A DNA stretch of 64,000 nucleotides from Pseudomonas entomophila (GCF_013523125.1 NZ_JAAMQJ010000024.1:1-64000); one strand, 5' to 3'. Positions 16,160-25,552 are shown, numbered from the stretch's first letter. Numbers and translations are program-made. The notes: a model not told the origin generated them from the letters alone.

Positions 16160-16735
16160 ATGCTGCGCATTCTGCTGATCAACGACACCTCCAGAACGGG
16201 CGGCCGCCTGCGCAGCGCATTGAGCGAAGCGGGCTTCGAGGTCATCGACGAATCGGGCCTGACCATCGACCTGCCCGCGCGGGTCGAAGCCGTGCGCCCG
16301 GACGTGGTGCTGATCGACACCGAATCGCCCAGCCGCGATGTGATGGAGCAGGTGGTCATCGTGACCCGCGACCAGCCCCGGCCCATCGTCATGTTCACCG
16401 ACGAGCACGATCCGGGGGTGATGCGCCAGGCGATCAGGGCGGGCGTCAGCGCCTACATCGTCGAAGGCATCCACGCCCAGCGACTGCAGCCGATCCTGGA
16501 CGTGGCCATGGCGCGCTTCGAGAGCGATCAGGTGCTGCGCTCGCAGCTCCACGCCCGCGACCAGCAACTGGCCGAACGCAAGCGCATCGAGCTGGCCAAG
16601 GGCATGCTGATGAAGATGAAAAGCTGCGGCGAGGAAGAGGCCTACACGCTGATGCGGCGCCAGGCCATGAGTCGGCAGCAGAAGCTGATTCAGGTGGCCG
16701 AGCAGATCATTGCCATGAACGAGTTGCTGACTTGA
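16160..16735 (+). CDS. nasT: NasT ANTAR-domain transcription antiterminator
   Basis: A 191-residue two-domain protein. Residues 1-120 form a receiver-like domain (LLINDTSRTGGRLRSALSEA, DVVLIDTESPS, GVSAYIVEG). The C-terminus carries the ANTAR RNA-binding domain (ERKRIELAKGMLMKMKSCGE, EEAYTLMRRQAMSRQQKL). Its ATG abuts the nasS stop codon. NasT proteins bind paired hexaloop hairpins in leader RNAs and prevent terminator formation. Three such leaders lie in this window, before nirBD, the nitrate reductase and the nitrate transporter. Confidence 0.96.
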   Translation: MLRILLINDTSRTGGRLRSALSEAGFEVIDESGLTIDLPARVEAVRPDVVLIDTESPSRDVMEQVVIVTRDQPRPIVMFTDEHDPGVMRQAIRAGVSAYIVEGIHAQRLQPILDVAMARFESDQVLRSQLHARDQQLAERKRIELAKGMLMKMKSCGEEEAYTLMRRQAMSRQQKLIQVAEQIIAMNELLT

Positions 16736-17116
16736 TGGGGTGGGGCGTTCGGGCCATCCCTGAGCACACCGTCGCCCAGGGTGCACCGCAATGCAGCAGC
16801 GATGGCCTCATTCTGGGCACGCGCGATGCTCGGTTCGCCTGTACGGAGGCGGTCGCTTAGTGGTATCGCGGTCGGTCCGGTGCCTCGGCAGGGGCCGCCC
16901 ATGTCCGCCGCAGTGGCACAGGCAATCTCGATCACCTGTGTGTGGCTTGCCCACGATGCAAGCGGTGACTGATTAGGCCCATCGTTGGCAAGCCAACGCC
17001 CACAGACACAATGGCTCAGCCCGCACACACAAGGTCCATGGCAGCCGATTTCACTCCAGCGTGGTCATGGATGAACGACGCTGGACATTGCCGACCATCG
17101 TGCGCCTCACCGCCTT
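16736..17116. other. Gene-free region upstream of the nitrate transporter operon
   Basis: No convincing gene. A REP-like palindrome occurs near 16976-17005 (CATCGTTGGCAAGCCAACGC, then CCACAGAC). The right end should hold enhancer sites for the sigma-54 promoter at 17117, but no clear NtrC dyad could be identified by eye. Confidence 0.5.
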
Positions 17117-17132
17117 TGGCACACAACCTGCT
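17117..17132 (+). promoter_or_regulatory. Sigma-54-like promoter of the nitrate transporter operon
   Basis: TGGCACACAACCTGCT has a perfect -24 half and the GG-N10-GC spacing. The predicted start near 17143 is about 4 bases before the first loop hairpin. Confidence 0.68.
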
Positions 17133-17146
17133 TTTACCTTCTCACA

Positions 17147-17185
17147 GGTAGCCAACGGCGGTTGCCCACCCCGACAAAGACGTCG
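17147..17185 (+). promoter_or_regulatory. ANTAR (NasT) target: tandem hexaloop hairpins of the transporter leader
   Basis: P1 (17147-17166) is GGTAGCC-AACGGC-GGTTGCC, seven pairs with two G-U wobbles. P2 (17172-17185) is CGAC-AAAGAC-GTCG, four pairs. Both loops are six bases with A at position 1 and G at position 4. The P1 loop is identical to that of nirB. P2 overlaps the first arm of the hairpin at 17175-17228. Confidence 0.88.
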
Positions 17186-17236
17186 CATGCCCATTCGCGA
17201 AAGCGGATCCGGCATGGCGACGTCTTTGCGTTTCTG
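17175..17236 (+). terminator. Attenuator hairpin in the transporter leader
   Basis: CAAAGACGTCGCATGCC (17175-17191) pairs with GGCATGGCGACGTCTTTG (17211-17228), 17 pairs with one bulged G, followed by the moderately T-rich CGTTTCT. It precedes the transporter ATG by about 90 bases and cannot form together with P2. Confidence 0.78.
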
Positions 17237-17319
17237 GCCTCGCGCCACGAGGCGGTGGAGCAGCCGTGAGGGCTCGCCCACCTGCAAGCACACAACCCTT
17301 TTGCAGATGAGGTGCTGGA

Positions 17320-18531
17320 ATGAACAACAGTTTCTGGAAAGCCGGGCACACCCCCACGCTATTCGCCGCGTTCCTGTACTTCGACCTGAGCTTCATGGTC
17401 TGGTACCTGCTCGGCCCCATGGCGGTGCAGATCGCCACCGACCTGCAATTGACCACCCAGCAACGCGGCTTCATGGTGGCCACGCCCATTCTGGCCGGGG
17501 CGATCCTGCGCTTCGTCATGGGCCTGCTGGCCGATCAGCTGTCGCCCAAGACGGCCGGCCTCATCGGCCAGGTGATCGTCATCGTCTCGTTGCTGGCGGC
17601 CTGGCAGCTCGGCATCCACAGCTACGGGCACGCCTTGCTGCTCGGCGTGTGCCTGGGCATGGCCGGGGCCTCGTTCGCCGTGGCGCTGCCGCTGGCTTCG
17701 CAGTGGTACCCCGCCGAGCACCAGGGCAAGGCCATGGGCATCGCTGGCGCCGGCAACTCCGGCACCGTGCTGGCCGCCCTGGCCGCGCCGGTACTGGCCG
17801 CCGCTTTCGGCTGGACCCAGGTGTTCGGCCTGGCGCTGATCCCGCTGGTGCTGACGCTGATCGTGTTCGCCCTGCTGGCGAAAAACGCCCCCAACCGCAG
17901 CAAGGCCAAATCCATGGCCGACTACGTCAAGGCCCTGGCCGACCGCGACAGCTGGTGGTTCATGTTCTTCTACAGCGTGACCTTCGGCGGCTTTATCGGC
18001 CTGGCCAGCGCCCTGCCCGGCTACTTCCACGACCAATACGACCTGAGCCCGGTGACCGCCGGCTACTACACCGCCGCCTGCGTGTTCGGCGGCAGCCTGA
18101 TGCGCCCGCTGGGCGGCGCCCTGGCGGACCGGTTCGGCGGCATCCGTACGCTGCTCGGCATGTACGCCGTGGCGGCCGTGTGCATCGCGGCGGTGGGCAT
18201 GCACCTGTCCAGCTCCATTGCCGCACTGGCTCTGTTCGTCAGCGCCATGCTCGGCCTGGGCGCCGGCAACGGCGCGGTGTTCCAGCTGGTGCCGCAACGC
18301 TTCAACCGCGAAATCGGCGTGATGACCGGCCTGATCGGCATGGCCGGCGGCATCGGCGGCTTCCTCCTGGCTGCGGGCCTGGGCGCCATCAAGCAGAGCA
18401 CCGGCGACTATCAGCTGGGCCTGTGGCTGTTCGCCAGCCTTGGCGTGGTGGCCTGGTTCGGACTGTGCGCCGTCAAGCGCCGCTGGAGAACCACCTGGGG
18501 CTCGGCGGCCTTCACCGCCGCGCGGGTCTGA
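17320..18531 (+). CDS. nasA: MFS nitrate/nitrite transporter (NarK/NasA type)
   Basis: A 403-residue inner-membrane major-facilitator protein with about 12 hydrophobic segments. The nitrate/nitrite-porter signatures are present: AGNSGTVLAALAAPVLAAAF in the first half and AGGIGGFLLAAGLGAIKQ in the second, plus GLLADQLSPK in the 2-3 loop. It would import nitrate for assimilation. GAGG precedes the ATG by about 9 bases. It begins an operon with the PP2C/kinase fusion (9-base gap) and cobA. The symbol follows P. aeruginosa usage; elsewhere the same protein is called NarK. Confidence 0.93.
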   Translation: MNNSFWKAGHTPTLFAAFLYFDLSFMVWYLLGPMAVQIATDLQLTTQQRGFMVATPILAGAILRFVMGLLADQLSPKTAGLIGQVIVIVSLLAAWQLGIHSYGHALLLGVCLGMAGASFAVALPLASQWYPAEHQGKAMGIAGAGNSGTVLAALAAPVLAAAFGWTQVFGLALIPLVLTLIVFALLAKNAPNRSKAKSMADYVKALADRDSWWFMFFYSVTFGGFIGLASALPGYFHDQYDLSPVTAGYYTAACVFGGSLMRPLGGALADRFGGIRTLLGMYAVAAVCIAAVGMHLSSSIAALALFVSAMLGLGAGNGAVFQLVPQRFNREIGVMTGLIGMAGGIGGFLLAAGLGAIKQSTGDYQLGLWLFASLGVVAWFGLCAVKRRWRTTWGSAAFTAARV

Positions 18532-18540
18532 GCTGCCGCC

Positions 18541-20208
18541 ATGCCCTTGCGCCTGAGCTACGCGCACAGCAGCGCCAGCGGGCCACGCGCCGAGAACCAG
18601 GACGCCACGCGCCTGGTCAGCCCGGCCGCGTCGCTCGCCGCCAGCAAGGGCTACCTGTTCGCCCTGGCCGACGGCGTCAGCCAGTGCGCCGACGGGGGGC
18701 TGGCCGCGCGCGCCACGGTGCAGGCCCTGGCCCACGATTACTACGCCACCCCGCAGACCTGGGGCGTGGCCCAGGCGCTGGACCGCCTGCTGCTCGCGCA
18801 GAACCGCTGGCTGCACGCCAACGGCGGCGACCAGCCCTTGCTGACCACCCTCAGCGCACTGGTGCTGCGTGGCCGGCGCTTTACCCTGGCGCACATTGGC
18901 GATTGCCGGGTGTACCGCTGGCACGATGGGCACCTGCAGCGCCTGAGCGAAGACCACGTCTGGCGCCAGCCGGGCATGCAGCACGTGCTCAAGCGTGCCA
19001 TGGGTCTGGAGCAGCACCTGGTGGTGGACTACCGCGAAGGCGAACTGCGCGCAGGCGAAGGGTTCCTGCTGGTCAGCGACGGCGTCTGGGCGACCCTGGG
19101 CGAAGCGTCGATCGCCGGCGTGCTGCGCGACGAACCCGATTTGCAACAGGCCACCCAGACGCTGGTCACGGCCGCCCACCTGGCCGGCAGCCAGGACAAC
19201 GCCAGCGCCGTGCTGGTGCGCATCGACGATATCGGCGAAGCCAGCCTGGGCGACGCCCTCGACCAGGTGCAGCAGTGGCCGCTGCCGCCAGCCTTGAAAC
19301 CTGGCCAACGCTTCGAGGGCTGGCAGGTCGAAGCACTGCTGGGCCACACCCGGCAGTCCCTGCTGTACCGCGTCCGCGATGCCCAAGGGCAACCCTGGCT
19401 GCTGAAAACCCTGCCCCTGCACTGCGATGGCGACAGCGAGGCCGGCCAGCGCCTGCTCCAGGAAGAGTGGTTCCTGCGCCGCGTGGCCGGGCGCCATTTC
19501 CCCGAGGTGCATGCCGCCAGCGAGCGGCAGCACCTCTACTACCTGATGCGCGAGCACCCCGGCGTCACCCTGGCCGAGCACCACCGTCAGCACGGCACGC
19601 TGAGCCTGGCCCAAGGCCTGGACATCGCCCTGCGCCTGCTACGGGCGCTGGGCATGCTGCACCGGCGCAACATCCTGCACCGCGACATCACGCCCGATAA
19701 CCTGCTGCTCGAGGACGACGGCGGCCTGCGCATCCTGGATTTCGGCCTGGCCTACTGCCCGGGCCTGTCCACCCACACCGCAGGCGAGCTGCCCGGCACG
19801 CCCAGCTACATCGCCCCGGAAGCCTACGCAGGTGCCGAGCCGAGCGTGGCCCAGGATCTCTACAGCGCCGGTGTGACCCTGTATGTCCTGCTGACCGGGC
19901 ACTACCCCCATGGCGAGATCGAGGCCTTCCAGCGCCCACGCTTCGGTACCCCCGTGCCCGCCAGCCGCTACCGCCCCGACCTGCCCGAATGGCTGGTGCA
20001 CATCCTCGATAAAGCGCTGGCCCTCGAGCCGGCTGAACGCTTCGAAACCGCCGAAGAATGGCAACTGGCGCTGCAACACGGGGAAGACCAACCCAGCCCA
20101 CGTCCACGCCCCTTGCTGGAGCGCGCGCCCTTGAAGGTGTGGCGCACCCTGGCCCTGGGGTCGCTGCTGGCCAATGGGCTGCTGTTGATCTGGCTGCTGC
20201 ACGCATGA
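18541..20208 (+). CDS. Bifunctional PP2C-type phosphatase/Ser-Thr protein kinase
   Basis: A 555-residue fusion. The N-terminal PP2C domain (about 1-240) has ENQDA, ALADGVSQCADGG, AHIGDCRVYRW and LVSDGVWATL, with SQDNASAVLV supplying the last metal Asp. The C-terminal Hanks-type kinase has LLKTLP (ATP Lys), HRDITPDNLLL (catalytic loop), DFGLAY and GTPSYIAPEAYAG. A single hydrophobic segment at the very end (SLLANGLLLIWLLHA) would anchor it to the membrane. It lies between the nitrate transporter and cobA, as in other pseudomonads, so a role in nitrate assimilation is likely, but its targets are not known. All catalytic motifs look intact. Confidence 0.93.
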   Translation: MPLRLSYAHSSASGPRAENQDATRLVSPAASLAASKGYLFALADGVSQCADGGLAARATVQALAHDYYATPQTWGVAQALDRLLLAQNRWLHANGGDQPLLTTLSALVLRGRRFTLAHIGDCRVYRWHDGHLQRLSEDHVWRQPGMQHVLKRAMGLEQHLVVDYREGELRAGEGFLLVSDGVWATLGEASIAGVLRDEPDLQQATQTLVTAAHLAGSQDNASAVLVRIDDIGEASLGDALDQVQQWPLPPALKPGQRFEGWQVEALLGHTRQSLLYRVRDAQGQPWLLKTLPLHCDGDSEAGQRLLQEEWFLRRVAGRHFPEVHAASERQHLYYLMREHPGVTLAEHHRQHGTLSLAQGLDIALRLLRALGMLHRRNILHRDITPDNLLLEDDGGLRILDFGLAYCPGLSTHTAGELPGTPSYIAPEAYAGAEPSVAQDLYSAGVTLYVLLTGHYPHGEIEAFQRPRFGTPVPASRYRPDLPEWLVHILDKALALEPAERFETAEEWQLALQHGEDQPSPRPRPLLERAPLKVWRTLALGSLLANGLLLIWLLHA

Positions 20209-20264
20209 ACACCCCTAACCGCACACCGCACCCGACGGTCCGCTTCCCTGATGAGGTACACCCC

Positions 20265-21035
20265 ATGAACGCAAAAGTCTGGTTGGTCGGCGCCGGCCCC
20301 GGCGACCCCGAGCTCCTGACCCTCAAGGCCGTGCGCGCCCTGCGCAGCGCCGACGTGGTGATGATCGACAGCCTGGTCAACCCCGCCGTGCTCGAGCACT
20401 GCCCCGCCGCGAAAGTCATCGCCGTGGGCAAACGCGGCGGCTGCCGCTCCACGCCGCAGGCGTTCATTCACCGGCTGATGCTGCGCTATGCCCGCCAGGG
20501 CAAATGCGTGGTGCGCCTGAAAGGCGGCGATCCCTGCATCTTCGGCCGCGGCAGCGAAGAGGCCGAGTGGTTGAGGGATCACGGTGTCGACGTGGAACTG
20601 GTCAACGGCATCACGGCCGGGCTGGCAGGCGCCACCCAGTGCGACATCCCCCTGACCTTGCGCGGGGTCGCCCGCGGAGTGACCCTGGTGACGGCACACA
20701 CCGACGATGACAGCGCCTTGAACTGGCAGGCACTGGCGCAGAGCGGGACCACCCTGGTGGTGTACATGGGCGTGGCGAAGCTGGAAGACGTGCGGCGCGA
20801 GTTGCTGGCCGGAGGGATGGCCGGTGAGACGCCCGTGGCGATGATCGAGAATGCCTCCTTGCCGCAGCAGCGGGTGTGTTTCAGCGATGTGAGCGGCATG
20901 CAGGCGGCGGCCCTGGCGTTCGACCTCAAGGCGCCGGCGGTGATAGTGATTGGCGAGGTGGTGATGCAAGGGAGCCAGCGGCTGGGGCGTGAAGGTGTCG
21001 AGGCGGTGGTGGGGACGCAGTGGTTGTCGGCGTGA
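20265..21035 (+). CDS. cobA: Uroporphyrinogen-III C-methyltransferase
   Basis: A 256-residue SUMT enzyme that makes precorrin-2 from uroporphyrinogen III, the first step to siroheme. Motifs: VGAGPGDPELLTLKA at residues 7-21, the GGCRSTPQ segment, VRLKGGDPCIFGRGSEE and GITAGLAGATQCDIPLT. The start at 20265 has GAGG 10 bases upstream; a longer in-frame start at 20205 overlaps the kinase stop (ATGA) and cannot be excluded. Siroheme is the cofactor of NirB, so co-expression with the nitrate transporter makes sense. It lacks the dehydrogenase/chelatase part found in CysG. Confidence 0.93.
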   Translation: MNAKVWLVGAGPGDPELLTLKAVRALRSADVVMIDSLVNPAVLEHCPAAKVIAVGKRGGCRSTPQAFIHRLMLRYARQGKCVVRLKGGDPCIFGRGSEEAEWLRDHGVDVELVNGITAGLAGATQCDIPLTLRGVARGVTLVTAHTDDDSALNWQALAQSGTTLVVYMGVAKLEDVRRELLAGGMAGETPVAMIENASLPQQRVCFSDVSGMQAAALAFDLKAPAVIVIGEVVMQGSQRLGREGVEAVVGTQWLSA

Positions 21036-21222
21036 GGTAGGGACTGTCCATACGGATCGCTCTTCTTGCTCGCTCCACCGCTGGTGCCTGCTTACGGACG
21101 CCGTAACCTCACCCCCTGCACACAGACAAAGGCGCCACCTTGAAACAACCGCTCGGCTTCCTAATATTGAAATAGATTAGTAAGATTGCCTAAGCTCTTT
21201 CAAATTGGTTGGAGGCCAAGCT

Positions 21223-22428
21223 ATGGATCGTCTGAGTAACCCATTCTCTCCAGGTGCTGGCGCCCCACCGCCAGAACTCGCAGGCAGGGACGAAATCATT
21301 GAAAACGCGAAGGTTGCACTGCACAGAATTCGCAAAGGTCGTCCTGAGAAAAGTCAGATGCTCCTTGGCCTACGTGGCGTTGGCAAGACGGTACTTCTGA
21401 ACAAGATTAGTGATGTGGCGGAGGGGCTTGGCTATCACGTGGTGATGCTGGAAGCTCCGGAAGATCAGAGGCTTGCTCATTTTCTGGCACCTGCTCTCAA
21501 AGCCGTCCTGATCCGCCTGAGCAAGATCGCCGGGGCCAAGGCATTGGCCGAAAATGCCATTCACGCGCTTCGAGGTTTTGCAAGCGCCTTCAAAGTTTCC
21601 ATCGGCGAAGTAGAGATAGAAGTTGCAGAGGTCCCCACCGCCGACAGTGGCAATCTTGAGGTGGATTTGCCAGAGCTGCTTCTAGCCGTTGGCGCAGCTG
21701 CCAAAGCCGCGGGTTCCAGTGTGGCTATTTTGGTAGATGAGGTTCAATACCTATCCCAAGAGGATCTCCGCGCTTTAATTGTTGCACTGCACCGTATTTC
21801 CCAGAAAAGCCTTCCCCTTGTCCTGTTTGGCGCCGGGCTACCGCAGGTTGCAGCGCTAGCAGGGGACGCCAAATCGTATGCAGAACGACTGTTTGACTAC
21901 CCAGGTATAGGTCCCTTAAAAACCGAGGCCGTCGCGGTGGCCATACGAGAGCCCATTTCAGATGAGCATGCCGAAATTGAAGAGGGCGCCATTGAGCAAA
22001 TCGCTAACGTCACTCAAGGCTATCCTTATTTTATTCAAGAATGGGGAAAGCACTCCTGGAACGTGGCGCTGGCTTCACCGATCACGAAGGCCGACGTTGA
22101 TAAAGCAGGCACAGCGGCTACCGAAGCGCTTGACAGAAGCTTCTTCCGAGTTCGTTTTGACCGGCTGACACCTCGAGAGCAGGACTATTTACGTGCCATG
22201 GCGGAGCTTGGAGCGGGCCCGCACCGATCAGGCTTGATCGCCGATATGCTCGGGAGCACGGTAGAGAGAATGGGCCCGTTAAGAAGCGGCCTGATCAAGA
22301 AAGGAATGATCTGGAGCCCGGCGCATGGCGACACTGCCTTCACGGTCCCAATGTTCGATGCGTTCATGATACGCGCGATCCCTCAATGGTCTCGCGCGCA
22401 AAACTCGAAACCTAAAAAGAAGAAGTGA
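21223..22428 (+). CDS. Orphan P-loop ATPase with C-terminal winged-helix-like region
   Basis: A 401-residue AAA-type ATPase of the single-protein kind. Walker A is GLRGVGKT at residues 49-56 and Walker B is VAILVDEVQYL near 170. The C-terminal part (RVRFDRLTPREQDYLRAMAE, then a helix-turn-helix-like stretch and LIKKGMIWSP) looks like a winged helix, and the protein ends in a lysine run (KPKKKK). GGAGG precedes the ATG by 7 bases. Its codon use is visibly less GC-rich than the flanking genes and it stands alone, both signs of transfer. The function is unknown; NTPases of this layout occur in mobile or defence-related settings, but nothing here proves that. Confidence 0.75.
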   Translation: MDRLSNPFSPGAGAPPPELAGRDEIIENAKVALHRIRKGRPEKSQMLLGLRGVGKTVLLNKISDVAEGLGYHVVMLEAPEDQRLAHFLAPALKAVLIRLSKIAGAKALAENAIHALRGFASAFKVSIGEVEIEVAEVPTADSGNLEVDLPELLLAVGAAAKAAGSSVAILVDEVQYLSQEDLRALIVALHRISQKSLPLVLFGAGLPQVAALAGDAKSYAERLFDYPGIGPLKTEAVAVAIREPISDEHAEIEEGAIEQIANVTQGYPYFIQEWGKHSWNVALASPITKADVDKAGTAATEALDRSFFRVRFDRLTPREQDYLRAMAELGAGPHRSGLIADMLGSTVERMGPLRSGLIKKGMIWSPAHGDTAFTVPMFDAFMIRAIPQWSRAQNSKPKKKK

Positions 22429-22774
22429 GCGCATCGCGCTCACGCTTACTTACTGATCCCGATTCGGCGCTCGCTTTCAGGTAAGGCCTTGTAGCATGAC
22501 TCCCAGCCTGAGTAGCCCTGGTGCCTGAAACGTCACGCGCTTAGCCAGCCCTGCATGACATCGAGATGTCGACCCCAGGTTCTGGGCACCTCGATTTGCC
22601 CTGACGGGCATGCGGAGGGACACTTAGAAGCAGACATTAGGGCCCGATCGGCGCTGTCGCTGCCTTTGCAGAAAAGACAGCGAATAGAGTGCGCATGCGT
22701 AGCACTTTCAGAAACCGTATGCGGACCAAAAAGTGCAGCATGCGCGCCAGTCGCCCACCGGACACGTAAAGCCA
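22429..22774. other. Gene-free stretch, 346 bases
   Basis: Nothing recognisable: no tRNA, terminator or conserved frame. It separates the transferred-looking ATPase from the poxB-like gene and may be the edge of an insertion, but no repeats marking the ends were seen. Confidence 0.45.
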
Positions 22775-24499
22775 CTAGCGCAGAAGATTGGTCTTCGCCA
22801 AGTCCAACACCTCGTCACCGCGCCCGCTCATCACCGCCTTGAGCATGTATAGGCTGAAGCCTTTGGCCTGCTCCAGCTTGATCGCCGGTGGCATGACCAA
22901 CTCCTGAGAGGCAGTGACCACGTCGACCAGCACGGGGCCATCGTGCGCGAGTGCACCGCGCAGGGCATCTTCCAAATCTTCCGAGCGTTCTACGCGAATC
23001 CCCAGGATGCCCATCGCGTTGGACATGGCGGCGAAATCGGGGTTGCGCAGCTCGGTGCCGGTGTCGAGGTAGCCCGCCGCCTTCATTTCCATGGCGACGA
23101 ACCCCAGTGAAGCGTTGTTGAACACGATCACCTTCACGGGCAATTGCAGTTGCGCGAGCGAGATGAAATCCCCCATCAGCATGCTGAAGCCCCCGTCGCC
23201 ACTCATCGAGATGACCTGGCGACCCGGGAAGGCAGCCTGCGCGCCCATGGCCTGTGGCATGGCATTGGCCATCGAGCCGTGGTTGAACGAGCCGACCAGG
23301 CGGCGCTGCCCGTTCATCTTCAGGTAACGCGCAGCCCAGACGGTGGGCGAACCGACGTCGGCGGTGAAGATCGCGTCTTCGCTGGCCAGCTCGCTGAGCA
23401 GGCGTGTGACGTATTGCGGATGGATCGGCCGGTCGCCCTTGGACGGCACCGCCAGATCGTCCAGCCCCTCGCGGGCCTTGCCGTAGGCTTTCAGCGCGCC
23501 GTCCAGGAAGCGGCGATCGGTCTTGCGCGTCAGGCGTGGCAGCAAGGCGGTGAGGGTTTCGCCGACATCGGCGGCGATGCCCAGCGACAGGGTGGCGCGT
23601 CGCCCCAGCGCTTGCGGGTCACGGTCGATCTGCACGATCTTGGCGTCGCTCGGGAAGAACTGCCGGTACGGGAAGTCGGTGCCCAACATCACCAGCGTGT
23701 CGCAGCCCAGCATCGCGTGGTAGCCGGAGCTGAAGCCGATCAACCCCGTCATGCCGACATCGAAGGGGTTGTTCCACTCCACGTGCTCCTTGCCGCGCAG
23801 CGCATGGACCACCGGCGCGCCGAGCGCATCGGCCAGGGCCACCACCTGGTCATGGGCCCCCGCGCAGCCGCTGCCGCACAGCAGGGTCACCTTGTGGCTG
23901 TCTTCCAGCACATCGGTGAGGCGCTGCAGGTCGACCTCCGTGGGCAAGATGCGCGGCTGCTGCAACGCCGGCCAGGCCGCCGGCTTTTCCTCGACCTCCA
24001 GCAACGACACGTCACCGGGAATCACCACCACCGCCACACCGCGATTGAGAATGGCCGAGCGCATGGCCCGGTGCAGCACCTGCGGCATCTGCGCCGGGTT
24101 GCTGACCAACTCGATGAAGTGGCTGCACTCCTTGAACAGCTCCTGCGGGTGGGTTTCCTGGAAGTAGTTCAGGCCGATCTCCGACGAGGGGATTTGCGCG
24201 GCGATGGCCAGCACCGGTACCCGGTTGCGGTGGCAGTCGAACAGGCCATTGATCAGGTGCAGGTTACCCGGCCCACAGCTGCCTGCGCACACCGTCAACT
24301 CCCCAGTCACCGCCGCCTCGGCACCGGCGGCGAAGGCCGCGACTTCCTCGTGGCGCACGTGCATCCACTCGATGCTGTCCATGCTTCGCAGGGCGTCGGT
24401 CAGGCCGTTGAGGCTGTCGCCGGTGAGGCCCCAAATCCGTTTGATACCGGCCTGCTCGAGGGTCGAGGCCAGTTGCTGGGCCATGTTGATCTTTGCCAT
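22775..24499 (-). CDS. poxB: Pyruvate dehydrogenase (quinone)-type ThDP enzyme
   Basis: A 574-residue thiamine-diphosphate enzyme close in length to PoxB (572), which oxidises pyruvate to acetate and CO2 and passes electrons to quinone. The N-terminus has the catalytic Glu region ([16 protein letters not shown]), and the ThDP motif is [13 protein letters not shown] ending at IVFNN. The FAD-type central domain and a hydrophobic C-terminal tail ([20 protein letters not shown]) fit PoxB membrane binding. The start at 24499 has AGGAG upstream. A related acetolactate-synthase-like role is possible; the first call is favoured by overall layout. Confidence 0.87.
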   Translation of the reverse strand: MAKINMAQQLASTLEQAGIKRIWGLTGDSLNGLTDALRSMDSIEWMHVRHEEVAAFAAGAEAAVTGELTVCAGSCGPGNLHLINGLFDCHRNRVPVLAIAAQIPSSEIGLNYFQETHPQELFKECSHFIELVSNPAQMPQVLHRAMRSAILNRGVAVVVIPGDVSLLEVEEKPAAWPALQQPRILPTEVDLQRLTDVLEDSHKVTLLCGSGCAGAHDQVVALADALGAPVVHALRGKEHVEWNNPFDVGMTGLIGFSSGYHAMLGCDTLVMLGTDFPYRQFFPSDAKIVQIDRDPQALGRRATLSLGIAADVGETLTALLPRLTRKTDRRFLDGALKAYGKAREGLDDLAVPSKGDRPIHPQYVTRLLSELASEDAIFTADVGSPTVWAARYLKMNGQRRLVGSFNHGSMANAMPQAMGAQAAFPGRQVISMSGDGGFSMLMGDFISLAQLQLPVKVIVFNNASLGFVAMEMKAAGYLDTGTELRNPDFAAMSNAMGILGIRVERSEDLEDALRGALAHDGPVLVDVVTASQELVMPPAIKLEQAKGFSLYMLKAVMSGRGDEVLDLAKTNLLR

Positions 24500-24722
24500 G
24501 AAAACTCCTGGTGCGAAGGGGAGGAAGCGATCGATGGAGTAGAGACAGGGGCGCGGCGGGGGGTGTTCGTTTGGGTGTGTGAAGGAATCGTCATGTGGTG
24601 TGCTGCGTTTGTGGACCTGTCGCAAGACGCCGGCGCGTGCGGTCGTCGTCAGGCTACCGCTCCGGGCAGGAGCGGATCCACCCGCGCCCACGGGCACAGC
24701 CGTGTCATGCGTTGTGCTGCTG

Positions 24723-25202
24723 TCAGTGACTGACGTGCTTGAGCTCGGTGATAGCGAGGAACACGGTAGGCGCATCACCCGACGATGCCGCCCGATAGCA
24801 GCCCAGCGCGCCCAGGTGCTGCACGGCGATGGCCGCCAGCTGCCAGGCCATGGATTCGTCCTCCAGGCTGAGCGCCTCCTCGGCGCCGAAGAAGTCCATG
24901 CCTGTACTCGCTTCCAGCTCCTTCAACACCAGCGCGCGCTCCCGCAGCGGCTCAGGTATCGAGGGGTTGCTCCAGGCCCACTTCCAGCTCGAACGTGCGG
25001 GTGAGAACGAGCCGATGTTGAGGATCTGCCCTTCGACGGCCAGGCGGTCCTGCTCGTCGAAGAACTGCACGGTGGCCGTCTCCTGATCGAGCGACCAGCG
25101 CGCCATGTCGCCCAAAGCGTATTGATCGTGCAGCGCTTGCTGCTTGTCCATCAGTGCGTCCATGGACGTGTCCAGCAGGTGTTCGAAGGCTTCTTCTGAC
25201 AT
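24723..25202 (-). CDS. DUF6882-like protein of unknown function
   Basis: A 159-residue soluble protein. Start at 25202 is chosen because AAGGA precedes it by 7 bases; an ATG 15 bases upstream lacks this. The segments [36 protein letters not shown] and [20 protein letters not shown] are typical of DUF6882 proteins, which have no known role. No signal peptide or membrane segment. It stands alone upstream of the tRNA-Thr. Confidence 0.7.
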   Translation of the reverse strand: MSEEAFEHLLDTSMDALMDKQQALHDQYALGDMARWSLDQETATVQFFDEQDRLAVEGQILNIGSFSPARSSWKWAWSNPSIPEPLRERALVLKELEASTGMDFFGAEEALSLEDESMAWQLAAIAVQHLGALGCYRAASSGDAPTVFLAITELKHVSH

Positions 25203-25480
25203 GGGTCTTCCTTGCATGTCCGTTCAGGGTGCGGGGAGTTTGGCACAGCGCTGCAGGTTGCGTCCTGTGAAGATGGCCTGCGGGGCTTGCCGGACCTGAG
25301 CGCCGTCGCGGTTCTGTACGACATTTCAGGAAACCTGATACGGACCCCTGATGGCCTGAGGCTTTGCAGAGCTTTCGGCCATCTGCGGCAATGGATTCTG
25401 TGTGATGGCAGAGCGTTACGAACGCTCAGACGAAGCCTGGACCGGCTGGCAGCTGTCGGAATCCGACGGAACGCCATAAC
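25203..25480. other. Gene-free stretch
   Basis: No gene or conserved element is seen between the DUF6882-like gene and the terminator at 25481. It probably contains the promoter of the DUF6882-like gene. Confidence 0.45.
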
Positions 25481-25510
25481 GTAAAAACCCGCCAGAGGGC
25501 GGGTTTTTAC
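25481..25510. terminator. Bidirectional intrinsic terminator
   Basis: GTAAAAACCCGCC and GGCGGGTTTTTAC form a perfect 13-bp stem around AGAG, with A and T runs at the two ends. It would stop minus-strand transcription from tRNA-Thr, which lies about 45 bases upstream of it on that strand. Confidence 0.85.
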
Positions 25511-25552
25511 GGGGACTCCAGAGATATTGATAGCCTTCACTGGAACCTGAAC

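Noticed and set aside
17359-19614. A 751-codon minus-strand frame
   Set aside because: Shadow spanning the transporter and kinase genes; very rich in Gln, Gly, His and Ala without any motif.
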